Assembly: GCF_015832195.1 (NCBI RefSeq)
Contig: NC_052028.1
Location: 10,273,501 to 10,337,500, forward strand
Origin: Motacilla alba alba
Taxonomy: Eukaryota > Chordata > Aves > Passeriformes > Motacillidae
Length of the DNA: 64,000 nt
Reading direction: 5' to 3'
Part shown: one piece after another, positions 1 through 12,026 of the stretch
Layout: the number at the start of each line of letters is the position of its first letter
Numbering within the stretch: position 1 is the stretch's first letter
Notes under the pieces: generated by a model
Databases searched by the model: none
Told to the model about the DNA's origin: nothing
What the model saw: the letters and a program-made list of their open reading frames with translations, nothing else
Translations under genes and position numbers: made by a program

Positions 1-1290
1 TCCAGAGAGGCTAAACATGCTTTTGCCTCACAGGCTATGATTAGCATTACCTGTAGCATTGGTACTTGCAGTACAGTAATCTGATTTTACTCAGATTGGA
101 TTTTTTTTTTGTTATAGCCATGTCTATAGTAAGAGTAACCTATTAAATGCCTGTGTTTGACAATCACAAGGAAATATGTCACGGGTTTAGATCCATTTAT
201 CTCAATGCATGAACTGACACCATCATTTTACCTGGTTTAAGAAAAGAGACTATCCCATAAGCCACTGAAATATTTGTGGTTTTAAAATAAACAAACATAT
301 CCTACTGTATTAAATAAAAATCTTCCCAGAGGCTGTCTGCAAGCTGCACATAAATTACAGAAAATACAAAATTATATTTTGCCTACTAGTTACTGTAAGA
401 GCTGTATGGGCCTTCACAAGATAAATTAGTATGTGTCACATGGAAAATAATCCATGAGAGTTTTGTAGACCTATAGCAATTTAGAACAAAAAGGATAAAA
501 GGATGAAAAATTAAGAGGAGCTAATTATGGCCTCAGAAGATAACAAGGAAAACAAAGCTTGTTTTCAGACACTTTCTCTCCCTGAAAGCAAGACAGACAA
601 GTAGGCCAAGAACAGATCAAAGAAAAAAGTCACAGCTTGCATCAGGAGGAGATGAGGCTCTTTAAGATGTGAGTAAATCAGTAGGAGAAATCAGCTGCTG
701 ACTCAATTCAGGTGTAGCCCAAATTCTTCCTCTTCATTTACACTTTTAACTGGTTGGTTGATGAAAGGAAAACACCTTTACCACACACATACCCATGTCT
801 TGCAGGTGGAAGCGTCTCTGAAAATGCACAAAGGCCAGCCTGTGCTTGGCCTGGTGTCCTTCTGTCCTGCCGTGCACCTGCCATTCCCAGCTGCTGGAGC
901 GAGCTCGTGCTGTCCATTCACACCTTCACTCAAAACCCCACTCTGCTCGTTCCCTGCCCTGGCAGGGCTGAGAGCCTGCACACATCCACCTGCCCTGACA
1001 CATCCCCCGGGCTCTGGGATGCAGAGAACAGCCAGCTGAACACAGCTTCTGCAGCCCCACACACTTTCATTCCTCCCAGGTCATCCCAGCTGCCTTGCAG
1101 GCTCCAACCAGACCTCTCCAACTGCTGTTGGACTCACGCCTGCTGAGGCACCCAGTATTCCCAGCGGTGCAGCAAATCTCTTGGTACACACATTCCCAGG
1201 AAGTAGGTGCCTTTCTCTGCTCCTGAAATGTGCTTGTCCCTTGTCCTGGATTGCCAAGCAAATTGTATTCTATTTGCCATCTGTATGGCA
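1..1290. other. non-coding, no gene seen
   Basis: AT-rich sequence to about 750, then more balanced composition. The open frames here are short, overlap on both strands and show no recognisable protein motif. I see no RNA gene and no convincing exon. Confidence 0.5.
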
Positions 1291-1294
1291 GTTG

Positions 1295-1898
1295 TCTTCT
1301 GTTAAGTGGGCAGTTTTCCTTATCTCTTCCACATCCACTCTTCCCTCCAGGGAGGCATCTGCTGATAACAGGCCATTGAATGTCACTGCATCCTGATAAG
1401 AACTATAGCATCCCACTGGGAGATGCTCTGCCCAGAGGGAGGAGCCAAGCATTCCTACCTGGATAGAATCTGGAGATTCTGGAACACCAGCACAGCTTCT
1501 CCACTGGATTTCCCAGAGGAACAGTTGCCTCTTCCACTGGATCTTCAGAGGAAAACTCCACCCTTCAACAGGATCCCTGCTCCACCAGAACCACCCCTGA
1601 CACTCCAGGAGGGCTGCAGCCACAATTCCAATTGGACTGCTACCCTGTCCAACAGGGTGTCAGTTCATGTTCTGACTCTGTCAGTGCTGTTTTAGTTTAC
1701 TGCATTGTTTATTTTATCTTTTTATTTTCTTCCCTATTAAAGAACTGTTGTTTCCTGCTCCCATATTTTTTGCCTGAGAGCTCCTTAATTTAAAATGTAT
1801 AGCAATTCAGAGGGGAGGGAGTTTACATTTTCCATTTCAGGGGAGGCTCCTGCCTTCCTTAGCAGGCTCCTGTATTTCCAAACCGAGACCTCCTTCAA
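1295..1898 (+). mobile_element. LTR-retrotransposon fragment, probable passerine ERV solo LTR
   Basis: The stretch reads like the LTR of a songbird endogenous retrovirus. It has a GC-richer first half with repeated 'ccactggat' and 'cagaggaa' words. A T-rich segment follows, with an ATTAAA-type polyadenylation signal near 1736 ('cctattaaagaactg'), then 'tttttgcctgagag' and a conserved tail ending near 'ccaaaccgagac' at about 1888. No gag, pol or env coding is present, so this is an LTR only, and divergent. The ends are approximate because I could not identify target-site duplications. The family assignment is from memory of similar passerine repeats and was not searched. Confidence 0.55.
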
Positions 1899-1899
1899 G

Positions 1900-4800
1900 C
1901 TACGTGAGCCAACAAGACACAAGTGCTGCCACGGTGTGAGTGCAGAACCTAAGATGAGGGTCACTGTGTGTGAGACGTAAACCAGAAACACTCCAGCACC
2001 CATAGCAGCTTCCCCACAGAATTTTTAAACTGCTTCTTCTGTAAACTAGTAAATGCACAATATCAGCCTATGGATATAAAAATTCTTAGGAAAGTATCAT
2101 GCAAAAGAAATACATGCTTTTCACTTTCTGACAAGGCAGTTGCAGCATGACATTTTTTTCAGTTCTGATAGCAACCTATAGAATAAAAGAAAAAACCAGC
2201 AGCTGAAGTTTCTAAAGTTAGGCGCTTTATAAAATAAAAGCTCCACCTGTATCATCACGTAAAGAAGATGAGTTTCTCAAACCAGAAGCATTAGCCAAAT
2301 AATGCAAATTAAATCAAATGTCTTCATGGGACATTTTAATTAACGGGTTAGGAAGAAGGAAAACCAAATCATGCTCATGCATACACCTTTCTGGTTATTC
2401 AGAAGAACTCATTCTACCCAGAGTCCACAGGAGGGCATTGCTGCTTAAGAGATTGAAAACCAGAGAGAGATCTGAGCGTCCCTTTCCAACACGACTTCCT
2501 GTGTTACCATATATTCTTAGTAAAAGCTGATGCAAAATAAACTATTAAGGAATTCTTTATATCAATTTTTGTCATTCAAATTTGGTCATGCTATTTAATG
2601 GGTCCAAACTGCCAAGATGGAAAAGGAATAATTAAGTTTTGGAAAAGAGCATGAAGGTCAATAGAAAAACATCACAAAGTCAGAAGTAGTTCATAAGTTA
2701 TAAATATTTTATCTAAACTCTCATATAAACAGAAAGTCACATCTTTTTAACTAGTTTCAACAACTTTAGTTACATCTGTGGCTTCTACTCTCGGCAGGCA
2801 TTGACTCTTTTTGTAAAGCAATTTATGTGTATCACTTGAATTTTTAACGAGTTTAAGTATTTTTTTAGTATAGTACAATGCTCTAGACTTAGATTTAGTT
2901 TGACCTTTCAGCAGACAGAAAGCATTTGGAAGTTTCATGCAGACTGAATTAGTTCTGCATTCACATTGAAGACTGTAACACTATCACCTTAGCTACACAC
3001 AAATTTCACCCAGATTTTTCTAACTGTGCATAGGTGGGAACAGTTGGGAATACAAGGGATTCAACTGTAATTTCCCACCTCACTTTGAGACACACACAGA
3101 GGAAAAGATTTTTATTTTCATCGATTCAATGAGATGTTATTAGACTTTTGGAAGGCTCCTACCCAAATCAACACCTCAGACAGAGTGTAATTGTGTGATT
3201 CATAGGGAGTATTTTGTGTAAAAATACAGCAGCACCATGAGCATTCCCAGCCTGGCACTTTAGTTACAGGTACAAAAACTTCTGAAAGATGTACAGCTGT
3301 CCTTGAGAAGTCTTGCCTTTTTGGCAAAAGTTTCTCTTTCACTCTGTTCTGCTATTTGCACTTCCACCTGCATAAACATCAAACCTGTGATCTTACTTTG
3401 GAGACTTTCATGAATTAGTAGTGATCAGGAGAGGGGTTTTTGTTGAAAAAGATTAAAAAATACTGAGAGGCAACTAGATAGAATTTTACCCCCCTAAAGT
3501 CTGAACATGACACTCCTCAGGATAAAAATCTCTACCTTGTGTAAATTCAGATGGGGAATAAAACACTACCCCTCTCTTGTATTTGCTTAATGCAAAAGAA
3601 GATAACCTACAGATAAAAAGGTAACAGAATAACCCACAGGTACTATTTCTTCAGTAAGTAGTATCAAAGTTTATCTGTAAAACAAAATCTTCCCGGAGCC
3701 CTTTCTAAGGAGAGTTTGCTGAAGAAAGAAACACACCTTTGTGAAGGGTGAAGTGGAAAGTCATCAGAGAATTGGATTTGCATCCTTTTCTTTGGATTTA
3801 AGTTACCATTTTTCCTTAAACCCTGCCCTCCCTCCTCTTCCCTCTGAAGTTCAATTCCTCTTTTCCTCTTTCATCTTTTCACTCTTCTTTAATAATTCAT
3901 TATTTCCTTTCTTCTCTTTCCTAAAATTGTATATAAAAGCTGGCCATAATTTGAAGTGATGGGATGAAAGTAAGGCAGTAAAATACGGTCTCAAAAGTCA
4001 AGATTCTTGTGAAGGATCAAAGAATGTAGTGATGCTGTCACAGATGTGAGAGGGGAGAATTTTCACTGTATCTTAGTCTGAGACAGAGCAGGATCCTAAG
4101 TTTTGCCAAAGGAAGACCGGGAGCCAGCAACAATCTCAGCCACACTCTGATCTTTTTCACCTGCAAATTTTTCATTATGTATTTTCCAATTAAATTAAAA
4201 TCTACTTGCTTTATTTTTTTTCCCTTTAGCTATTCCTAGACTCCAACTCCTTCTCATTCCACAGAACCTCTGTGGGGTGGGTTAGTGGTGCTTTTGCATG
4301 ACTGATGTTAAACTTTGTTTGAACACAGCAGGAAGAGCTGAGCTCTGAAGGTCAGTAAGTACCTGCCTGAAATTAGCTGAAAGACATCCATGCTATTCAA
4401 GAAATTTTAAATTAGGTGCTGTGAAGTAAGACTTTCTAGACAGGAAATAGCAATCTAGAATTCCTGCTTTTAATCCAGAAAATCAAAACGCTTGTTACAG
4501 TTTGAAACATGCTGGAAAATTGAAACAGACTGAGATTAATGGGAAAAACCTTTTGATTATTTAAGTATTTCTTAATTAACAATTAGGACCCTGAAAGATG
4601 TCATGCCATGAAAACAGCAGGGTTTGGTGCTCACTGTGTTGTTATGAAAAGACTCTAGAATGGGAAAGAACAAACCAGAGATGCAAATTGTCATATTCCC
4701 CCCAAATCTGTGAGCTACTGAAATAATTCATTTTTTGGCAGAGACAACTTTTGGTAAAAGTGAGTTGGAGAAGTTCTGGAAAACTACAAAGAATTGAATC

Positions 4801-5589
4801 AGGGTTTGGAAAGTGGAATCTATTATAAAATATGAATTTATGCAGTCACACTCCTATTACAATTACTCATATATCTTATCTCTTTTTCAGTGAGAAAAGT
4901 AACTTGGCTGACCCAAAAAATTAAGATGCTAACCTTCCGGCCAGGGAGTTTATTCATCTCCATCTCAGCTCTATGCCAACTGAATAAGGTCCAAAAATTA
5001 GCCAACAGTTCATGGCATGACACAATTTTAAAAATTAATATGTTATTATAAGTAACTCATTTATAGTTATATCAGATTTTTAAACAGTTGACTTTTCATT
5101 CTAGTCATGAGCTAATTGAGAATCAAAATTGAGACCAGGCATCAAGGATATTGCAAAGGTGTCCTTTAGAGCTATGCAGTATAATGGAGTGAAACCTGAA
5201 CTCCAGGTGGTGAACATGAATTATTGTTGTGACAATTATTTCCAATTAGGAAAAAAAACCTCTGAGTCATGGAGCAGGGCTTTAACTTACACACGTACAT
5301 CCATGGAGAAAAAGTCCCAGTGCATACTTAGCTGTTGCTAGTTCGGTCACATTATGAGCTATTACTGAGAATCCCTTACTGGGGTGTTGATCTCTCCACA
5401 GAACAGCAAAATGTGAGGGGAGTGTGTTTTTCCTCCATCACAGCACATTATCTTACTTTCATGGCATTAACCAGCCCATCCAACACTAACATATGAGATT
5501 TCCAATTATTCTTGTGTTCCAATTATTCTATTTTTCTGTTCCTCTTTGAAGTGCTATGAAGAACAGTATTTATTAGGAAGCAATAATCC
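1900..5589. other. non-coding, no gene seen
   Basis: AT-rich, unique-looking sequence with scattered short A and T runs. No frame longer than about 75 codons and no domain or exon signature that I can defend. Confidence 0.5.
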
Positions 5590-6262
5590 GGGAGAGAGAT
5601 TTGCAGGTGTCAATTGACAAAAAGTTCAACATGAGCCAGCGACGTGCATTTGCAGCCCAGAAGTCTGCCCTTGTCGTGGGCTGCATCAGGAGCAGTGTGA
5701 CCAGCAGGATGATGGAGGTGGCTCTCCCTCCCTACTGCACTCTTGTGAGACCCCACCTGCAGTGCTGCATCCAGCTCTGGGCCCCCATGGGAGAAGGATG
5801 TGGATCTGCTGGAGTCCAGAGGAGCCATCAGGGCTGGGGGAGCTGGGAGTGCTCAGCCTGACAAGGGAAGGCTCCAGGGAAACCTCAGAGTCCTTCCAGT
5901 GCCTAAAGGGGCTCCAAGAGAGCTGGAGAGGGACTTTGGACAAGGGGCTGGAATGACAGGACAAGGGGGAGTGGCTTTGTAGTGACAGAGGGCAGAGTCA
6001 GGTGGGATTTGGGAAGAAATTCTTGACTGTGGGGGTGGTGAGTCATTAGAAGAAATCACCCAGAGAAGCTCTGGCTGCCCCATCCGTGGAAGTGTCCTGG
6101 AAGTGACTTCCATCCCTGGAAGTGACTTCCATCCCTGGAAGTGTCCAAGGCCAGGTTGGATGGATCTTGGAACAGCCTTATCTAGTGGGAGGTGTCCCTG
6201 CCCATTGGAACTGGATGATTTTTAAGGTCCCTTCCAACCCAAACCAGTCTGTGATTCCATGA
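5590..6262 (+). mobile_element. CR1 LINE, 3' fragment
   Basis: This is a 5'-truncated chicken-repeat-1 element. It starts within the end of the reverse-transcriptase region: the + strand reads 'gacaaaaagttcaacatgag', then a 'gggctgcatcaggagcagtg' word typical of avian CR1. It continues through the 3' UTR to the hallmark tail 'ggtcccttccaacccaaacc' and 'tctgtgattccatga' near 6224-6262. The open frames inside (86 codons at 5601 and others) are degraded remnants. The copy is inactive, and a short word near 6100-6140 is tandemly duplicated inside it. Confidence 0.85.
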
Positions 6263-8420
6263 CCCTTCAGAGATGTCACAGGCATCTGAACCAGCTCTTG
6301 GCCAATCTGCTGTTAAGAATTCCTTCATGTGGGAAGCTGAGAAATTGTACATCTCTACTAAATCTTGCTTTCTGAAGAAGGAGGCTGCAACAGGCAGAAA
6401 CAAGGACTGCTGCACAGTTACACAGGAGAAACAACTAAGCAAAAATTTAGTGATCAACCATCAGCAAAGATTCCTGCTGGCCATGGAATCATGTAAATGC
6501 CAGAGCAAAAGGTGAGCTTAGAGGAGTTAAATGTTCTTTTCCACCAACAGGTTGTTGCCAGTGCTACACAAATTATTACAAACTTTGGGTTTAAAAACCT
6601 ATTATTGCACTTCACCTATCACTTAATACTGAGCAATTTAGAAATGACAAGACCATTGATAAAAAGTAAACACAGTTCTGCTATCCATTAACCTTTTTTG
6701 CAAACAGACGCTCCAGCATTTGGCTGAAACAAATGCATTGTGATCCCTCCTCCAGAGCCATGGGTCCCACTCAGCATACATACCTTTGACATCAGGATTA
6801 AACACACCAGGAGCAGCTACACCCACAAGCCTCTGAGGCTGGATGTGATCTAATTCACAGCAGGTTACAACACAATAAAATCCACATGAGGCAGCAGGCT
6901 GATACAACTGTAAAAACCAATGGATCATGTGTTCAAGACTCCGCTTTTTCCACAAATGAAGGACTGCATACAGAATTATATTAGAAACAGAGGCATGTGT
7001 AAATAAGCAACATGACCTTTGAAATTTAGAAATAGAATCAGAACACCTTTTAATTTTATTGACTTATTTGCTTCATAAGTAGATATGCATTTTTATGGCC
7101 TGTTCTGATGCTTATCTATCACATTGCATGTTCAGGTCCTGATTGGGGTTACAATACAACCAGAAGCAGAATTTCTAAAGTACTTTGGCAAAGCTTTGTT
7201 TTTATAGTAATACTGACATAATCAAACCCAGCAAGCTCTAGAAATGCTTTAGAAAAAGAGATTCCCATTGCTTGATTGCAGCATTTTTGGTTAAAATATC
7301 AGAATTCCCAAACTACACCTAGAATAAAAAGCCCTGGGTTAAACTACAGAGAAGGAAGTTTTATGGGGAGGTGTTAAGGCAGTCTTCCTAGCAGTCAATT
7401 AGGCACTTGAATACCTAATCCAGGATCACCACAGATGGTTAGAAAGCAAACTGGACAAACACACCATGAATAGACTCAAATACATGAAAAGCGGGATGTT
7501 CGTCTGGCTGGTCACAAAGGCTCCCTCCACCCTGCACCTATTTTATTCAAATACTATAGAATGACAACAAACTACATTTTTAGATAATTAGTTCTAAATT
7601 GCACTTCAGTTAAGCATCAGTATTGCTCATCCCAAAAATCCTACTGCTTTTTGAAAAACCATTCTCTTAAAAAACCAGAGTGAGATACTGGAAATTAAGT
7701 GGACCCAGGTAAAAATGCAAGTTTATACAGCACTTGCCAGATTGCAGGTCTTAAGAAAAGCAGTTCCTTTCCCACTCCTTAAATGTTCATTCTAAATATT
7801 TAGTGAGTAAGCTGAATGCTTATTTTTATAAACATGTGTCTACAAAACATATGGATCTTACTGAAAAAACACTAAGAAAAATAAAGCCCCTTTTCACTCT
7901 GTGCTAGTGCAGTGTGCCATGCCTTGCTTTTCAGGAATACTGCTTTTATCTGAGGAGTATAAGCTAAAATATCGATTTATAATGAAAACCTGATTATCTT
8001 AATTGCAATAAAGCAAATTATACACTTAATAGGATGTGCATGCTCTTTCCAAGCAGCTTTCTGTATTACTGTATCAGTTAAGAAAGCAATATGCCATCTG
8101 CAGATGTTTATGTATGAAATCCTGCAGAGGGAAAACATTTGAACTACAGAACAGATTAAATAATTGAAAATGAAATTGCATGATAAGGTATTTGACAGGG
8201 GGGAGGGAAGCAGCACAGTGGAGGAAAATCCATCCCCATGACTACTGGTCCTTCCTCCTCCCTGCTCACTGCTGTTCATCTCCTCTTGGATTCCAGAGCT
8301 TGTTTTATTCCTCAGCAGCCTTCCCACAGCCTGGCAGACTCAGTTCTGCTGGAAAATGGGGATCTGTGGTCTGTTTCAGACAGAAGGAAGGAGAGTTTAA
8401 GTGTCGCTTTAGGAGACATG
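6263..8420. other. non-coding, no gene seen
   Basis: AT-rich unique sequence between the CR1 copy and the NPY6R upstream region. No coding signature. Confidence 0.45.
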
Positions 8421-8525
8421 GCTTTGCTCTGGATTCTTTTATACAGAAAGAAGATGTGTTTGCTGGCTCTGAGGGAAAAGAAAAATTGTTAAAGCAGTGC
8501 GGATATGACTTGAATTTTTCATCAG
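8421..8525 (+). other. possible 5' exon edge (splice donor at 8525/8526)
   Basis: A strong donor, CAG|GTAAGA, ends an open stretch at 8525. It could close a non-coding first exon of NPY6R, which lies downstream on the same strand and appears to have an intron in its 5' UTR. The left boundary is arbitrary; I see no clear promoter. Chance occurrence is quite possible. Confidence 0.15.
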
Positions 8526-10140
8526 GTAAGAAGTCAGAAAATCAATAGAACTATGACAAAAGTTACTGAAATATCTTTTAAAGCATTATTTTATTCTCTA
8601 TAACCTATATTTTAAATTGGATGTAATTTTTCCTCCACATTTTATCTGTGTAATACTTAGGAACTTAATAAACAAGGTTTGTAATTGAAACATTTGTTGG
8701 TCACCTTGAAAGGATGGGACTGTTCATCTTTAGCATAGGTAAGAAAATACTTAGGAAAGAAAGCCTTTCTAAAACTCATTTTATTTTAAACCTTTCTTTT
8801 GCTTATGAACATTTCAGTAATGTTTCTGCAGATAGAGGAATGAAACAAGACTGGGGGTTTATAATATCTTACAGTGTTAAACTCGTACTATGGTAGAGAA
8901 TCTTTTCCAAAATGCACGGGTTAGGGGTTGAAGTAATTGGTTCTTTTTGTTAAACATTTCAATTCTGCTATCAGTTGGTATCAGGTGTAGCTGTGATCCA
9001 AGGATGCTGATTCCAATAACATTTATTTATTGGATTAAAAAATGCCAGCATGCATTACAATATAGTTCAACATGCTGTAGTAAATACTAGAGTCACTTAT
9101 TTTTTAATGCTATGAATACTCCAGATGTTTACCAAGACAGGTGAATTTGTTTTATTGACAAGGAAATGTTTAGATTGCCTTGCAGAATGGTGTGTACTAA
9201 AGACTGCACTCTTAAACTCCCGGCACAAACCAAAGAGAGAAAAGAAATTGCACATTTTCCTGAGAAAAGAACAGTGTAGATGGAGAGTGTGCCTAAAACT
9301 GATGTAGCAAGTGAACTGGTTAGGTCAGTACAGGGACTTTCCCCAACAGAAAATGCCAGAGAAGCTCTACCATCCTGAATTCTTCAGAGAGGACATTCAG
9401 AATTTGCTATCAAACTGTGTTGTGCATCCATGGAGAAATAAGCAAGCTTAACAAATAGTGCATAAAATATTACAAACTTGGCTCAGCCTCATGGCATTTT
9501 GAGTCCCCCACAGCTTCTCCTGCTCACATAAAAAGCAGGGAAGAGCAGAGTTTGTCTTTGAAGACATCAGATCTGTGCCAGCCAGGTGGACACCACGGGC
9601 ACTGCAGAGCAAGATCACCCCTGGGGCAAAGCAGCCAGGCTTTAGATCCTCACACTTCTGAAGTGGCAGTAAATCTCATTGGGGCAACAACTGCCAATCT
9701 ACCATTTGGTGCCTCTGTCCTTCCAGCACAAGCATCCTTGGGTGTGAGAAACCCAGCCAGGCAGCCAGTGCTGCTTCCAGGGAAAGGTGGGTGACAGTGC
9801 TCCCCAGGAAACTGCTGGCATGAAGGGGCTGCTGCCCAGCCACACCATCGGGTTCTGCATGTGACACCCAGTCACAGTCCCTGGGCTCTCTCTCAGGAGC
9901 AGAAGAGTTTGTGGAGCCTGGTGGGCACACAGTGGAGTAGCCAGCTCTTGCCCTGCTGAACTAGGGACACCTGCAAGGGACTGCAAAATCTATCAGAGCC
10001 ACTAGACTTCCGTAGTTTTTGCCGCAGGATTGTAGAGTTTCCCATGTCATTCCCCGATGATATAAGGTCTCCTCAAGCCAGGTCTCATAAGCTCTTGGAG
10101 ATTCATATCACACCCAAGATAGCTCAGCTACCTTAGAAGG
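8526..10140. other. non-coding, no gene seen
   Basis: AT-rich to about 9480, more GC-rich from 9550 to 9990. The overlapping two-strand open frames at 9550-9990 have no recognisable motif and are treated as chance. Confidence 0.45.
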
Positions 10141-10144
10141 TATC

Positions 10145-10520
10145 AAATCAGCAGGATGGCTTCTGTGTTAGTGTTGGAAACAGAAAACTTTTAATAAAAG
10201 ACAAAATTACAAAACTCTTTACAGAAAAAACTGAGCCAGGTGCAAGAGGTCTTGCTCCTGGTAAGACACCTCACAAAAGCGATTTGTTTCTTTGGTTTCT
10301 TCTTTTACTAGTAAATTGCTGAGGCAAAACTTTTTAGCTCCTGTCCAATTGGCTATCCTTAAGTTTAAAGTGAAGTCCCCAAAGTCCTATGAGGTGTCTT
10401 TTTACCTAATCGAGGAGAGAAACTTCTGAGCTTTTTTTTTCCTTTTTAAGGAGACAAAAAACAGTTTTGTCACTCCGCCAACAGAGAGCACATTCCTATA
10501 CCCCAATACAGCCTCAACCA
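10145..10520. mobile_element. LTR-like passerine ERV fragment
   Basis: The run 'cttttaataaaagacaaaat', followed by 'cctggtaagacacctcacaa' and 'ctcctgtccaattggctatc', resembles an LTR family that is common in songbird genomes. No coding region remains. Orientation and both ends are uncertain. It sits about 400 bases before the candidate NPY6R 5' exon, so it could affect transcription there, but nothing in the sequence shows that it does. Confidence 0.4.
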
Positions 10521-10904
10521 AGCCAGGTATATTCTGTAGGGAGACTACAGGGCTTCATGCTAGCCCTGACCACAATTCAAGTCATTTTTGGGACATCAAG
10601 GCCACAAAGAGTGACATTTATCTACAGCCCCTTCCCACTCCAACATGAGTAGGCTGATTGAAAAGGGTATTTCAGTCAGAATGAGAGTGGTAATAGATGC
10701 TCCAAAGGTGAGCATGGTGTTTTTTGGAGACTTTTAGGATCCTTTTAAGTGATTAAATAATGGCAATCATTTCTGTGAAAGGGCTGACAAATCTTCTACA
10801 CATGAGCAGATTTTTTCCAGTAATAATAAAACATCCACCTATCCCTTCTTCTTTTTGTGTATCCTCTAACTTCCCACTGCTTCTTCATTCTCCTTTCTCC
10901 ACAG

Positions 10905-10981
10905 GCTCTCAACACCATTACAAGGGGTGAAGAATGATCTCCTTCCAGCTAGTTTTCCAGTAATTTCACAGGAGAATTAAG
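10905..10981 (+). other. NPY6R: candidate 5' non-coding exon of NPY6R
   Basis: A long pyrimidine tract ends in an acceptor at 10,903-10,904 ('ctcctttctccacag'). Seventy-seven bases later comes a near-perfect donor, AAG|GTGAGT, at 10,981/10,982. The next good acceptor downstream (11,999-12,000) opens the receptor coding exon, so the pair fits an internal 5' UTR exon with a 1,019-base intron. It contains an upstream ATG at about 10,934 whose frame closes before the donor. Several NPY receptor genes are known to have introns in the 5' UTR. No transcript was available to confirm use. Confidence 0.4.
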
Positions 10982-12008
10982 GTGAGTTAAAGTTGAGTTT
11001 TGAAAGATACATGTGTAGAATATATATTCATTACCAATTTTTAAATTTTAAAATAGCTCTTTTCATACTTAGCTTTTCCTTTCCCAGGTTGGAAACAACC
11101 TCTTTCTGGCCAGAAAGCTGGTGAGCCTTTAAATTAAGATTAAGTTTTGCACTCAGTGATAAATTCAAACCCATCACGATGTTATGTTGAATCTAAGTCT
11201 TCCCATTAATAAAAGTTTTAAAACCACAGAACTGTGCTAATATCAGATTTTTTTTGCTTGACTCCTGTTTAAGTTAGAGCTGAAAGAGGAGTTATTTTCT
11301 GTATAACTACAATGTGAGCTTTATTTTGTTTACATTTTTCTCAGGTTAGATTTAGGAAAAAGGACATCCTATCTTCAATGCATCAGTAGAAGAGGAAACT
11401 CCCTTTTAGATATCATTCATAGGGGTTTTGAATGCCATTCGAGCTCAAGCACACATAACTTTGATTAATTCAGGAGGATTGAGTGTATTAACTGACATTG
11501 CTTTGTAGTTCTAAAGAAAATCTAAGTGTGATGTCTAAGCTAGCAGAGTGATGGCAGAACCCAATTCTTCTTTTCTGGTAATACAAAAGCAACAGATTAT
11601 CCTCACTGGAATCCATTAAACCTTCTTAAATTTTCAGCAGAGACAGATCTTAGAATACTTTATTCTGAAAAGCAAACTTCATCCACAACTGGTAAAAGAG
11701 GATTTGTGAGAAAGTGTCTGTACAAGTTCAGTCAGAGCTGCTACCACAGCTGTTTCTTGTGCCTCAGTTATAGATCCATAGCACTGTCAGTGCAGAACCT
11801 CAGAAAGGTGACATCAACCCCCTTCCACAGGGACACATAAACCCACTAATAACCATCTGCTTTTGCAGTACTCTAAATAATCACGTTAGATTCACTCAAA
11901 ACTTTAAGGACACTGACTACAATGACAGACCCACAGGACTCACTGCTTTGAAAATCTCCATGCAAAGTGCATTCTAAATAATACAAGGTTTTGTCCATAG
12001 GTTGGAAG

Positions 12009-12026
12009 ATGCTTCAGGATGGATAA
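12009..12026 (+). promoter_or_regulatory. overlapping upstream ORF in the NPY6R leader
   Basis: An ATG ten bases before the receptor start encodes five residues (MLQDG) and stops at 12,024-12,026, overlapping the receptor ATG in another frame. Its context is moderate (A at -3, C at +4), weaker than the receptor start. Such overlapping uORFs often lower translation of the main frame. Its use here is inferred. Confidence 0.35.

Noticed and set aside
11765..11865. Possible old CR1 tail upstream of NPY6R
   Set aside because: Only a loose resemblance ('catcaacccccttccacag'); not enough matching words to call.
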